Below are positions 33,244 through 42,044 of a stretch of 64,000 nucleotides of DNA, piece by piece. Position numbers and translations under genes: made by a program. Below the pieces are notes generated by a model. That model did no database searches and was not told the DNA's origin. It was given only the letters and a program-made list of their open reading frames with translations. Source of the stretch: Nocardia crassostreae (GTDB taxonomy: Bacteria > Actinomycetota > Actinomycetes > Mycobacteriales > Mycobacteriaceae); the NCBI RefSeq assembly GCF_001613405.1, contig NZ_BDCH01000030.1, positions 1 to 64,000 on the forward strand. The letters are read 5' to 3'. The number at the start of each line of letters is the position of its first letter. The stretch's first letter is position 1.

Positions 33244-34017
33244 GTGGTGGCTGGATCGGGTGTGCGGGCGCTGGTGTGGTTGTGGCCTGGGCAGGCGTTG
33301 TATGTGGGGGCGGCGCTGGATCTTTCGCCGCATTCGGGGTCGGTGTGGTGTCTTGCTGTTGGGGTTGATGAGCCGTTCCGGTTGCGGGTTGGGGAGGGGG
33401 CCGAGCTGGTGGTTCGGAGTGCGTTGATTCCGCCGCGGACTACGCATCAGTTGATTGCCGAGGGTGGGCGGATGGTTTTCTGTTATTTGGATCCGGCTTC
33501 GGATCGGGCGCTGTCCTGTCGTGAGCGGATGGGGTGTTGGCACGGGGTGGTGGGGGTGGGGCATGCCGCGGAGGGCGAGTTGGCCGCGTTGGGGGGCGGA
33601 TTCGGGGACGGGGCGCGGGAGCTGGCCGATGAGCGGGCGGCGGAGTTGCTCGCATTGGTGGCGCCGACCAGGGCGCACATTATCGATGAGCGTATTGCCG
33701 AGGCGGTGCGGGCGGTGCGGGAGGATCCGGCGAAGGCGGTTCCCGCGCGGGAGTTGGCGGTTCGGGCGGGGTTGTCGGAATCTCGGTTCTTGCATCTGTT
33801 CCGGCAGGAGGTGGGGACCAGTCTGCGGCGGTATCGGCTGTGGGTTCGGCTCATGCACGCGGCGAAGTTGTCCGCGGCGGGGCACAATCTCACGACCGTG
33901 GCGGTGGAGGCCGGGTTCGCGAGCCCGTCACATCTCGCGGATCGGTTCCGGACCACATTCGGATTGTCCGCTTCGCGGCTCATCGCCAGCGGCGTGCGGG
34001 TGCGGACGCAGGAGTAG
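33244..34017 (+). CDS. AraC-family regulator
   Basis: 257 residues. The N-terminal part (about 1-85) is a cupin-like sensor (ALIPPRTTHQLIAEGG). The C-terminal double helix-turn-helix covers about 150-250: VPARELAVRAGLSESRFLHLFRQ and then LTTVAVEAGFASPSHLADRFRTTFGLSAS, ending the AraC signature. The GTG start follows GGAGCAGGAGGG, a strong ribosome site. It converges on the membrane protein at 34022, four bases apart. Target unknown. Confidence 0.88.
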   Translation: MVAGSGVRALVWLWPGQALYVGAALDLSPHSGSVWCLAVGVDEPFRLRVGEGAELVVRSALIPPRTTHQLIAEGGRMVFCYLDPASDRALSCRERMGCWHGVVGVGHAAEGELAALGGGFGDGARELADERAAELLALVAPTRAHIIDERIAEAVRAVREDPAKAVPARELAVRAGLSESRFLHLFRQEVGTSLRRYRLWVRLMHAAKLSAAGHNLTTVAVEAGFASPSHLADRFRTTFGLSASRLIASGVRVRTQE

Positions 34018-34021
34018 CGGA

Positions 34022-34462
34022 TCAGGGGCGTTCGCGGAGGGCGCGCAGGCCCGCGACGCCCAGGGCGGCGTCGGCGAGGATCTCGAAAATGGCGGCGAAC
34101 CAGGAGAATCCGGTGATGTGGGCGGTGTGGGGCGGGTTGATGAAGCTGTCGCTGACGGGGCCGAACCAGTCGGGGAGGACGTGAACGAGGGTGAAGCCGA
34201 CGGCGCTGACGAAGCCGACCAGGACGGCAAACATCGGAGCCCAGCGGTGGCGGAGCAGAACCAGGACGATGGTGGCCAGGGCGAAGGCTATCTGGATCGA
34301 GCCGAGGGTATTGACGACGGTGGAGACGGTGCCGCTGCCGCGGCGTTGATGGTCGGCGCCGTGGACCACCAGGGCGATGGCGAAAACCGCGGTGACCCAG
34401 CGCAGTTCGGTGTAGGCCGGTTTGGTGGCGGGCTCGGATGAGGTGATGGGTGGACGAGTCAT
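34022..34462 (-). CDS. four-helix membrane protein, function unknown
   Basis: 146 residues with four helices: VTAVFAIALVVHGADHQRRG, then IQIAFALATIVLVLLRH, then APMFAVLVGFVSAVGFTLVHVLPDW, then an end helix near FAAIFEILADAALGVAGL. The N-terminal 18 residues are Pro/Ser-rich and cytosolic. Family not recognised. A perfect TACTAC-N5-GTAGTA palindrome lies 38 bp upstream of the start. Confidence 0.7.
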   Translation of the reverse strand: MTRPPITSSEPATKPAYTELRWVTAVFAIALVVHGADHQRRGSGTVSTVVNTLGSIQIAFALATIVLVLLRHRWAPMFAVLVGFVSAVGFTLVHVLPDWFGPVSDSFINPPHTAHITGFSWFAAIFEILADAALGVAGLRALRERP

Positions 34463-34499
34463 GGCGACCCCCTGTGGGCGAATACTGCGGCAACCCTGT

Positions 34500-34516
34500 T
34501 ACTACTTATTGTAGTA
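34500..34516. promoter_or_regulatory. palindrome TACTAC-TTATT-GTAGTA, BlaI/MecI-like operator
   Basis: Perfect 6-bp arms around an AT-rich 5-bp spacer, in the promoter of the membrane protein at 34022 and just after the stop of the penicillin-binding-like gene at 34557. The form resembles BlaI/MecI operators. No blaI or blaR gene lies in the window. Confidence 0.5.
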
Positions 34517-34556
34517 GTTCATGGCCGCGCGCGATAGGGAATCGTGAATCGCGAGC

Positions 34557-36083
34557 TCAGGTGCAGGCGGGTGAGGACCCGCCGCTCCCGGTCAGGACGT
34601 TGCAGGCCCACGCCGAGCTGATCCGCCAGGATCCGTCGACGGCGGTAAGGGGCACGACCATCTGCGTCTTCCCCGGCGGTGACGCCGCGAGACCGAGGGC
34701 CATCAGGGATTGATTCACGGCGGTCGCGCGATAGACCTCGAAGCCGGGGTCGAACTGGGCGAGCGTGGCCGCCACACGGGTGATCAACTCCGGATCCTTG
34801 TCGTCGTCGGCGACGCGCAGGGCTTTCGCGGTGGCCGGAATCGCCGGATCGAAGGCTTGCCGGAGTTGAGCGTTGAGTACGTCCACGGCCGGTACCGGGG
34901 GTGGCGAACCGTTCGAGGGTGAACCCTTGCCCAGTGTCCCCGGGTAGAGCGCGGTGACGATCTCCTTCCAGAGATCGTCCGCGCGCAGCCACAGCAGGCG
35001 GCTGAACTGGTTCACGGCGACCGCGATGGACACGTCCCGGTCCGGGAGGTAGGCGATATAGGTGGTGTAGCCGGACACGGTGCCACTGTGGCCCAGCCAC
35101 TGACCGTCGATCATGAGGCCGGGGCCGTAGGACAGGCCGCCACCGGCCTCGGTGGATTGCCTTCGCGCGCGGAAGGTTTCGGGCCGCAGCAGATCACCCC
35201 TTCCGAGCAGGCCCGTGTAGGTGGCCAGATCGGAGATGGTGGACACCATCGAGGCGGCCGCACCGTACAGTCCGGGGGCGGCGGCGCGGTCGGTGACATC
35301 GGTCGGCGCCTCGTCGAAATAGGTGTAGCCGCGGGCCCCCGGGGTCGGCGTCGTCGCATCGACCGCGTAGGCGGTCTCCCCCAGACCGTATTCGCCGATC
35401 AGGTCGGCGATGACGTCGTGTATCGGCTTGCCCGTGACCTTTTCGAGCACAAGCCCCAGCAGGTAGTACTCGGAATTGGAGTACCGGGTCCGGGTGTTCG
35501 GCGGTGTCGCGTACTGCGGATTGCCGATGATCGCGCGCAGGCGATCACCCTCCTGCCAGCCGAGATTCGGCGACTTGGCGTCCACCTGTTCCTGATACGC
35601 GGCTTCGTGGTCGAGATCGTAGACACCGCCGCACATGCCGAGCAGATCCCGCAGCGTGATCGAGTCGCCATAGGGGATGTCGGCGACATAGCGGTCCAGC
35701 CGGTCATCGAGAGACAGCTTCCCCTTATCCGCGAGCCGCAGTACGGCCGTCGCGGTGAAAGTCTTGGTGACGCTGGCGATTCGGAATGAATCGTGAATGC
35801 CCGCCACCCGGCCGGTCACGATATCGGAGGTGCCGTACGCCTTGACGTAAGTGCCGAGATCCGGATCGACCACCGCCACCATCGCCCCCGGAAAAAGCGC
35901 GGCGGTCATCCCCGATTCCATGATCCGGTCGATGGTCGCCGCCGAATCGGCTGGTAAGACCGGGTTTTCGGTCCTGTTCCCACAGCCCACCAGCAGGGCG
36001 GCGAGCAACACACCGATCACACCGATACGAGCGACAGTGACAGACCGGCTGCGCAAAATGACTCGTCCCCCTTCGATTCTCAT
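34557..36083 (-). CDS. serine beta-lactamase-like lipoprotein (class C/PBP4* fold)
   Basis: 508 residues. A lipoprotein signal ends at LLVGC with Cys34 as the lipid anchor, so the enzyme sits on the outer face of the membrane. The three active-site motifs are intact: SVTK at 104-107, YSN at 201-203 and HSG at 332-334. This is the pattern of D-alanyl-D-alanine carboxypeptidases, esterases and class C-like hydrolases. The last 130 residues form an extra C-terminal domain. It could remodel peptidoglycan or hydrolyse esters; true beta-lactamase activity is not implied. Confidence 0.88.
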   Translation of the reverse strand: MRIEGGRVILRSRSVTVARIGVIGVLLAALLVGCGNRTENPVLPADSAATIDRIMESGMTAALFPGAMVAVVDPDLGTYVKAYGTSDIVTGRVAGIHDSFRIASVTKTFTATAVLRLADKGKLSLDDRLDRYVADIPYGDSITLRDLLGMCGGVYDLDHEAAYQEQVDAKSPNLGWQEGDRLRAIIGNPQYATPPNTRTRYSNSEYYLLGLVLEKVTGKPIHDVIADLIGEYGLGETAYAVDATTPTPGARGYTYFDEAPTDVTDRAAAPGLYGAAASMVSTISDLATYTGLLGRGDLLRPETFRARRQSTEAGGGLSYGPGLMIDGQWLGHSGTVSGYTTYIAYLPDRDVSIAVAVNQFSRLLWLRADDLWKEIVTALYPGTLGKGSPSNGSPPPVPAVDVLNAQLRQAFDPAIPATAKALRVADDDKDPELITRVAATLAQFDPGFEVYRATAVNQSLMALGLAASPPGKTQMVVPLTAVDGSWRISSAWACNVLTGSGGSSPACT

Positions 36084-36117
36084 TCGAGAGTACCGAAGGG
36101 GACGAACCGCTTCGTTC

Positions 36118-36900
36118 TCAGAAGCTCTGCCACTCGGGCTTGTTCGCGACCGCGAAGCGGTAGTAGTCGATGGCCTTCAGATTCGCCGCCGCCTCCGGAT
36201 CCACGATCACGGTCACATGCGGGTGCATCTGCAGGATGGACGCCGGGCAGAACGCCGACACCGGTCCTTCGACGGCGGCCGCCACGGCCTCGGCCTTACC
36301 CGCTCCCGTGGCGATCATGACGAGATGATCGGCGTCACTGATGGTTCCGAGTCCCTGGGTGAGGACGTGGGTCGGAACCTGCTTCAGATCGTCGTCGAAG
36401 AAGCGGGCATTGTCCTCCCGCGTCTTCGGGGTCAGCGTCTTCACGCGAGTCCGCGAGCGCAGCAACGAACCGGGTTCATTGAAGCCGATATGACCATTCG
36501 CGCCGATGCCGAGAATCTGCACGGAGATGCGCCCGGTCTCGGCGATCGAACGCTCGTAATCGGCGGCAGCGCCCGGAATGTCGGCGGCCCGGCCGTCCGG
36601 GCTGTGCACATCGGCGTCGGCGAAGTCCACGTGCGAGGTGAACTCGTCGCGAATGAACTGGGCGTAGGACTGCGGATGCCCGGCGGGCAGGCCGATGTAC
36701 TCGTCGAGCAGGAATGCCTGCACGCCTTGGAAACTCAGCTCGCCCGCCTGATACTGGCGGATCATCTCCTGCTAGGCGCCCAGTGGCGAGGAGCCGGTGG
36801 CCAGGCCGATGGCGCGAGCGCCGCGCCGCACATGGTCGGCCATGATGCGCCCGGCCAGCACACCGGCTTCGGCCGCGTTGTCGGTGATCACGAGTTCCAT
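36118..36900 (-). pseudogene. nagB: glucosamine-6-phosphate deaminase with an amber codon
   Basis: NagB converts glucosamine 6-phosphate to fructose 6-phosphate and ammonia. From ATG 36900 the frame gives MELVITDNAAEAG..., the phosphate loop GLATGSSPLGA, then TAG at 36772-36774 (codon 43), then in the same frame QEMIRQYQAGELSF onward to a normal end. The downstream part keeps FLLDEYIGL, GIGANGHIGFNEPG and the full length (260 codons in all). A TAC-to-TAG change at the usual GAYQ position would explain it. Any restart at ATG 36765 would lack the phosphate-binding loop. It overlaps nagA by 13 bp. Confidence 0.85.
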
Positions 36901-38046
36901 GCGAGTCCGTCCTTGTACACGGTCATTGGGGTCAGGTGGTGGTCGGTGACGAGCACATCGGCGTTCATGCCCGCGCGCAGCGAACCTACGCGCCCGGCGA
37001 TCCCGAGCAGCCGCGCAGGGGTGGCGGCGGCCGCGGTCGCGGCCGTGGTCAGCTCGACTCCGGCGTGGAAGACGGTGCGCCGCAGCACATCCGCCGCCAT
37101 GGCCGTGCCGCCCGCGATCGCGCCCTCGCCGTGCGGGTCGTACAGCCGCGACACTCCGTCCGCGACGACGACATCGAGCACGCCGAGATGATAGCGGCCG
37201 TCGGGCATGCCCGCCGCCGCCATGGCATCGGTAATGAGCGCCAGATTGTCCGGCCCGATGGTGTCGAACACCATGCGCACGGTGCCGTCGGCCAGGTGCA
37301 CGCCGTCGGCAATGACCTCGGCCACCACATCGCCGCGCCCGGCGGCGGCCATGGCGGCGGTGAGGAAATTGGCGTCGCGGTGCGCCAGTTCGGGCATGGC
37401 ATTGAACAGATGCGTGATGGACACCCGTCGGCCACGCGTGATGGCGTGCACCGAATGCTCGTAGTCGGCGACCGTATGCCCCAGTGACAGCACGATATTC
37501 GCCTCGGCGAGGATATCGGCGAGCTTGTCGAAGTTCTCGGTCTCCGGGGCGATGGTCACCGAGACGATCCGTCCGCCCGCGTGGTCCACCAGCCGCGCCA
37601 GCATATCGGGATCACCGGGCACGATCCGCTCGGGATCGTGCCCGGTGATGTTCGCTGATGAACGGGCCTTCGAGGTGAATGCCCGCCAGCAGCCCGGCAT
37701 CCACGGCCGCGCCGAGGACGTCGATGCGTTGGCGCAGTTCGTCCTCGGTGGCCGAGACCAGCGAGGCCACCAGGGTGGTGGTGCCGCGGTCGCGATGGAA
37801 GTTCGCGGCCGCGGTGACACCGGCGGAATCGGTTTCGGGGAAGCCGTATCCGCCGCCGCCGTAGCAGTGCACATCGATGAGGCCCGGCAGAATGATCGGC
37901 GGTTCCTCCGACAGCGCCGGTAGTTCACCGTCGAATCCCGTTGCCGGGCCGACATAGTCGAGCAACGGGCCGTCGAAGGACACGACTCCGTCGGCGAGTT
38001 CGCCCACCTCGGTGAGGGTGACGACCCGCCCGCGCAGGATCGGCAT
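36888..38046 (-). pseudogene. nagA: N-acetylglucosamine-6-phosphate deacetylase, frameshifted
   Basis: NagA removes acetate from GlcNAc-6-P. The N-terminal half reads from ATG 38046: MPILRGRVVTLTEVG, then LPGLIDVHCYGGGGYGF (metal site) and LEGPFISEHHR. The reading then shifts near 37641 and the C-terminal half continues HDPERIVPGDP, ITHLFNAM, LITDAMAAAGMPDG to the end DGLAWNS. Restoring about five bases (GGCGC) would give SEHHRGAHDPERI, the family's usual text, so a net loss of two modulo three is implied. The product as read would be non-functional. It follows ptsI with start and stop overlapping. Confidence 0.85.
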
Positions 38047-39701
38047 CAGCTGGCTCGCCCCAGTGCTCGTCGAGCCGCCACGACGGCGTCTTCGGCGGTG
38101 CGCGCCGCGAGCACGGCCGCGGCCGCCGCCCGGCACTGTTCGAGGGTGACCTCGGCCAGCGCCGCCCGCACGCCCGCGATCGACCGCGGGGCCATGGACA
38201 GCGTCTCGACACCGAGACCGACCAGCACACAAGCGAAGTCGGGATTGGACGCGGACTCGCCGCAGACGCCGACCTTGACGTCGTGCGTGCTCGCACCGTC
38301 CACCACGAACGCGATGGTGGCGGCCAGCGCGGGCTGCCACGGATTGTGCAGCGCCGCCAGCGACGACGACATGCGGTCCGCGCCGAACAGATGCTGCGAC
38401 AGGTCATTGGTGCCGATGGAGAAGAAATCCACCTCCGCGCCGAGCTGCCCGGCGCGAATGGCGGCCGCCGGAATCTCGACCATGACCCCGCGGGTCTCCA
38501 GCCCGGCTTCTCGTGCGCGAGTGGCGAAGTAGTTCGCCTCCTCGACGGTGGCGACCATCGGCGCCATGACCTTGACCGGCGTTCCGGTGGCCTTGGCTGC
38601 CGCCTCGATCGCGGAGAGCTGGTCGAGCAGCGCCCCCTCATCGACGCTGCTCAACCGCAGGCCGCGCACACCCAGCGCCGGATTCTCCTCCTCCGGCAGA
38701 TTCAGGAACGGCAGCGGCTTGTCGGATCCGGCATCGAGGGTGCGCACCGTGACGGGGCGCTCCCCCATGATCCGGAAGATCTCGGTGTACTGGGCCGTCT
38801 GCTCGTCCACCGTCGGCGACGACTTGCGGTCCAGGAAAAGGAATTCCGTGCGGAACAGGCCCACGCCCTCGGCGCCGAGCTCGACAGCCAGCTGCGCGTC
38901 GGCGGCGCTGCCCACATTCGCGAGCAGCGGCACCGCATGACCGTCGGCGGTCCGGCCGGGACCGGTCGGCGCATCCGCCTGCCGGGCCCGCAATGCCTCG
39001 ACCTCGGCGCGCCGCTCGGCGGTCGGAGCGATTTCCACGGCGCCGCCGGTGCCGTCGAGCACGACCTCGGTGTCCTCGGCGATAGCAACGGCGCCCGGGC
39101 ACGCCACGACCGCCGGAATGCCCAGGGCCTTGGCCAGAATCGCGGTGTGCGAGGTCGGCCCACCGGCGACGGTGAGCAGCCCGACCACGATCTCCGGATT
39201 CAGCGTCGCGGTATCGGCGGGTGCGAGATCCTGGGCGGCGAGCACGAAAGGCACTGCGCTGTCCGGGATTCCAGGTGGATCCACGCCGAGCAGTTCGGCC
39301 ACCACGCGCTGACCCACATCACGCAGGTCCGAGGCCCGCTCGGCCATCATGCCGCCGAGCGCGTTGAGCTGTTCGGCGAAGTGCGCCACCGCCTCGGTGA
39401 CCGCGTGCGCGGTGAGCCCACCGGCCCGGATGCCCGCGCGCACCTGATCGAGCAGCGCGGGATCGGCCGCCAGGGCCGAGGTCATGAACAGAATGTCCGC
39501 GGCCGGACCCGTGGCATCGAGGGCCAGCGCGCTGTAGCGGGCGGCGACGGTCTCGAAAGCGGTTTCGGCAAGGGAGATTTCGGCGTCCACGTCGCTCCCG
39601 GGAGCGTCGTCGGGTGATGTGACGGGCGCGGACGCCAACCACTTCACCGGTCCGACGGCAACTCCGGGAGCGGCCGCGACACCGCGCACCTCATGCGTCA
39701 A
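38046..39701 (-). CDS. ptsI: phosphotransferase system enzyme I
   Basis: 551 residues. Enzyme I takes phosphate from phosphoenolpyruvate and passes it to HPr. The phospho-histidine is His185 in GGPTSHTAILAKALG; the PEP-binding domain has LFRTEFLFLDRKSSPTVDEQ and FFSIGTNDLSQHLFGADR. Intact and of normal length. Start TTG 39701 overlaps the ptsH stop; GTG 39689 is an alternative. It lies in the operon ptsG-ptsH-ptsI-nagA-nagB. Confidence 0.94.
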   Translation of the reverse strand: MTHEVRGVAAAPGVAVGPVKWLASAPVTSPDDAPGSDVDAEISLAETAFETVAARYSALALDATGPAADILFMTSALAADPALLDQVRAGIRAGGLTAHAVTEAVAHFAEQLNALGGMMAERASDLRDVGQRVVAELLGVDPPGIPDSAVPFVLAAQDLAPADTATLNPEIVVGLLTVAGGPTSHTAILAKALGIPAVVACPGAVAIAEDTEVVLDGTGGAVEIAPTAERRAEVEALRARQADAPTGPGRTADGHAVPLLANVGSAADAQLAVELGAEGVGLFRTEFLFLDRKSSPTVDEQTAQYTEIFRIMGERPVTVRTLDAGSDKPLPFLNLPEEENPALGVRGLRLSSVDEGALLDQLSAIEAAAKATGTPVKVMAPMVATVEEANYFATRAREAGLETRGVMVEIPAAAIRAGQLGAEVDFFSIGTNDLSQHLFGADRMSSSLAALHNPWQPALAATIAFVVDGASTHDVKVGVCGESASNPDFACVLVGLGVETLSMAPRSIAGVRAALAEVTLEQCRAAAAAVLAARTAEDAVVAARRALGRAS

Positions 39702-39954
39702 GATCGGTCTCCAGCAGCTTCACGAGCTCGTCGAGGGCCGCATCGGCCCCGTCCTCGGCGTGCAGGGTGACCTTGTCGCCCTGCTTCACGCCGAGGGTCA
39801 TCACCTGCAGCAGGCTTCCGGCGGCGACCGGATCCTTACCGTCGATCGAAATCGTCACGGGGACAGGGGAAGCGGCGGAGGCCTTGGCGAAAAGCGCTGC
39901 CGGACGGGCGTGCAGACCGGTCTTCGACGCAACAACAGCGGTGCGAGTGATCAT
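39691..39954 (-). CDS. ptsH: HPr phosphocarrier protein
   Basis: 87 residues. HPr relays phosphate from enzyme I to sugar-specific IIA domains. The active His15 is in KTGLHARPAALF, and the regulatory serine segment reads AGSLLQVMTLGVKQGD. Start ATG 39954 overlaps the ptsG stop (ATGA), which indicates translational coupling. Confidence 0.95.
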   Translation of the reverse strand: MITRTAVVASKTGLHARPAALFAKASAASPVPVTISIDGKDPVAAGSLLQVMTLGVKQGDKVTLHAEDGADAALDELVKLLETDLDA

Positions 39955-41178
39955 TCTTTGACGTTCTCCTTCTCGATTTCCACCTCGTCCGCTTCGCGGC
40001 CGGGGGTCTGCAGGTTCCAGCGTCGAATAATGAAGCTGAAGGTGAAGTAGTACAGCGCCGCGTAGCCGAGGCCGATCGGGATCAGCCACAGCGGTTTGGT
40101 GGCGATGCCGAAGTTCAGAAGGTAGTCGATGCCGCCCGCCGAGAAGGTGAAGCCGTCGTGAATGCCCAGCGCATTGGTCAGCACCAGCGCCGAACCGGCG
40201 AAGATGGCGTGGATGAACAGCAGCGGCCACGCCACGAAGATGAAGGCGAATTCCAGCGGCTCGGTAATGCCGGTGACGAAGGCGGTCAGACCGGTGGACA
40301 GCATAATGCCGCCGATCAGCTTGCGGTTCTCCGGCTTGGCGGTGCGGTAGATGGCCAGGGCCGCAGCGGGCAGGCCGAACATCATGATGGGGAAGAAGCC
40401 GGTCATGAAGGTGCCCGCGGTCGGGTCGCCGCTGAGGAAGCGCGGGATGTCACCGTGCACGCCGTTGTAGTCGCCGAGGGTGAACCAGACCACGGAGTTG
40501 ATGATGTGGTGCAGCCCCAGCGGAATCAGCATCCGGTTGGCAAATCCGAAGATGCCGCCGCCTACGACGGAGTTGTTCGCGACCGCTTCGCCGAGTGAGG
40601 TCAGGCCGGAATAGAAGGCGGGATAGATGAACGACGACGCGACACCGATGACGACCGCCGCGCAGGCGGTCAGGATCGGCACCAGACGGCGGCCGGAGAA
40701 GAAGCCCAGATAGTCGGGCAACTGCGTGCGGTGATAGCGCTGCCAGAGGATGGCGGCGGTCAGGCCCATCACGATGCCGCCGAGAACACCAAAGTTCACC
40801 AGCAGCTGAGCGCCTTTGGAATCGGTCTTGCCCTCCAGCACGACCGGAGCCATGGCCTTGGTGACGCCATTGAAGGCGAGGTAGCCCACGACCGCGGCCA
40901 GGGCGGTGGAGCCGTCGGCCTTCTTGGCCCAGCCGATGGCGACGCCGACCGCGAACAGCAGTGGCAGATTGTCGAGCAGAGCGCCACCCGCACCCGCCAG
41001 CACGTCGGCCACCGTATTGGTGGCCGACCAGCGGCCGAGCATGTCGTCCTGTCCTAGTCGTAGCAGCAAACCGGCAGCAGGTAGCGTGGCAATGCAGCAT
41101 GAGGCTGCGGCCGAGCTTCTGCAGTCCGGACAGGTCGATCTTCTTGCGCGTGCTTGGAGCAGCGGCGGTATCGGCCAT
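39951..41178 (-). pseudogene. nagE: PTS IIC permease, GlcNAc type, frameshifted near the start
   Basis: The IIC permease of the glucose/GlcNAc PTS class carries the sugar through the membrane. From ATG 41178 the product starts MADTAAAPSTRKKIDLSG and reaches RSLML. There the sequence lacks two bases (or has one extra) near 41094: CTG-C-ATT stands where CTG-CCG-ATT would give the conserved LPIATLPAAGLLLRLG. The other frame carries the rest intact: about ten helices and FGLPAAALAIYRTAKPENRK and GITEPLEFAFIF, the substrate-binding GITEP motif. About 409 residues if restored. IIB and IIA are separate proteins on the divergent side. Confidence 0.85.
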
Positions 41179-41224
41179 GGCGGGTCCTCAGGATCTGTGA
41201 ATAGGGTCACGCACATGTATAGTG

Positions 41225-41240
41225 ACTGGTTATAATCAGA
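41225..41240. promoter_or_regulatory. dre-like operator 1 (imperfect)
   Basis: ACTGGTTATAATCAGA resembles the DasR response element (from memory ACTGGTCTAGACCACT) and differs from its perfect neighbour at the right arm only. It lies between the divergent nagE and ptsB genes, 21 bp centre to centre from operator 2. Confidence 0.7.
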
Positions 41241-41245
41241 CATAC

Positions 41246-41261
41246 ACTGGTTATAACCAGT
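41246..41261. promoter_or_regulatory. dre-like operator 2, perfect palindrome ACTGGTTATAACCAGT
   Basis: A perfect 16-bp palindrome of the HutC/DasR type, 27 bp upstream of the IIB start and 68 bp from the nagE start. The spacing of 21 bp to operator 1 puts both on the same face of the DNA. The likely binder is the GntR protein encoded at 42045. Confidence 0.85.
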
Positions 41262-41287
41262 TTTGTCCACTCGACACGCTCAGAGGA

Positions 41288-41520
41288 ATGATGTCCAAAG
41301 TCGATCAGATCGTCGCCGGCCTTGGTGCGTAGGTAACATCGTCGAGGTCGAAGGCTGCATCACGCGCCTTCGCGTCGAGGTGAAGGATTCCGGACTCGTC
41401 AAGGACGCTGACCTCAAGGCCGCCGGTGCGCACGGCGTCGTCAAGGCCGGTAATGCCGTGCAGGTCGTGGTCGGACCGACCGCCGACGCCCTCGCCGACG
41501 ACATCAACGATCTCCTCTGA
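41288..41520 (+). pseudogene. ptsB: PTS IIB phosphocarrier, frameshifted
   Basis: IIB domain of the GlcNAc/glucose PTS; its Cys receives phosphate from IIA. From ATG 41288/41291 the frame reads MSKVDQIVAGLG, then meets TAG because one G is missing near 41326 (GGTGCGTAGG for GGTGGCGTAGG). The shifted frame continues VGNIVEVEGCITRLRVEVKD with the phospho-Cys, then a normal end VVGPTADALADDINDLL. About 77 residues if restored. It is followed 6 bp later by the IIA gene. Confidence 0.8.
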
Positions 41521-41526
41521 CCCGTC

Positions 41527-41979
41527 GTGAGCACTCAGATTCTCGCGCCCCTCGACGGGCGCGCCATGCCGTTGTCCGAGGTTCCCGATCCGGTCTTCTC
41601 GGCGGAGATGGTCGGCTCCGGCGTGGCCATCGAGCCGCCGGACACCGATGAGCGGATCACGGTCGTCGCCCCCATCGCGGGCGCCATCGTGAAACTGCAC
41701 CCGCACGCCGCGGTCATCGTCGACGATGCCGGACAGGGCGTGCTGCTGCACGTCGGCATCGACACCGTCGGCAAGGCCGACATCTTCGAGGTGAAGGCCG
41801 CCGAGGGCGATCGCGTGAATGTCGGCGACCCGCTGGTCACCTTCTCCCCCAATGCCATTCGCCGACTCGGCCTCAGCGCCGCGGTGCCGGTGGTGGTCAT
41901 GGACAGCGCACCCGGTTCGGCGCAGGACGCGGTCAGCGGACCCGTCACCACCGGCGCGGTGCTGTTCTCCATCCAGTAA
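41527..41979 (+). CDS. crr: PTS IIA component, glucose family
   Basis: 150 residues. IIA-Glc-type phosphocarrier, phosphorylated by HPr on His75 (GVLLHVGIDTV) with His60 in the active pocket (KLHPHAAV). Start GTG 41527 follows the IIB stop by 6 bp. It is intact, unlike the IIB gene before it. With nagE and ptsB it would complete the transporter. Confidence 0.9.
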   Translation: MSTQILAPLDGRAMPLSEVPDPVFSAEMVGSGVAIEPPDTDERITVVAPIAGAIVKLHPHAAVIVDDAGQGVLLHVGIDTVGKADIFEVKAAEGDRVNVGDPLVTFSPNAIRRLGLSAAVPVVVMDSAPGSAQDAVSGPVTTGAVLFSIQ

Positions 41980-41987
41980 ACGACTTC

Positions 41988-42014
41988 AGCCGCAGTCCAT
42001 TTCGGGCTGCGGCT
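41988..42014. terminator. terminator hairpin after the IIA gene
   Basis: AGCCGCAG at 41988-41995 pairs with CTGCGGCT at 42007-42014 around an 11-nt loop, 9 bp past the IIA stop and before the end of the convergent GntR gene. It may serve both strands. Confidence 0.7.
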
Positions 42015-42044
42015 CTGTCGTGCCGGGACTCGGTCGGGCCGGAC

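Noticed and set aside
34557..36083. True secreted beta-lactamase
   Set aside because: The motifs are shared with carboxypeptidases and esterases of the same fold, and the extra C-terminal domain is not seen in beta-lactamases.
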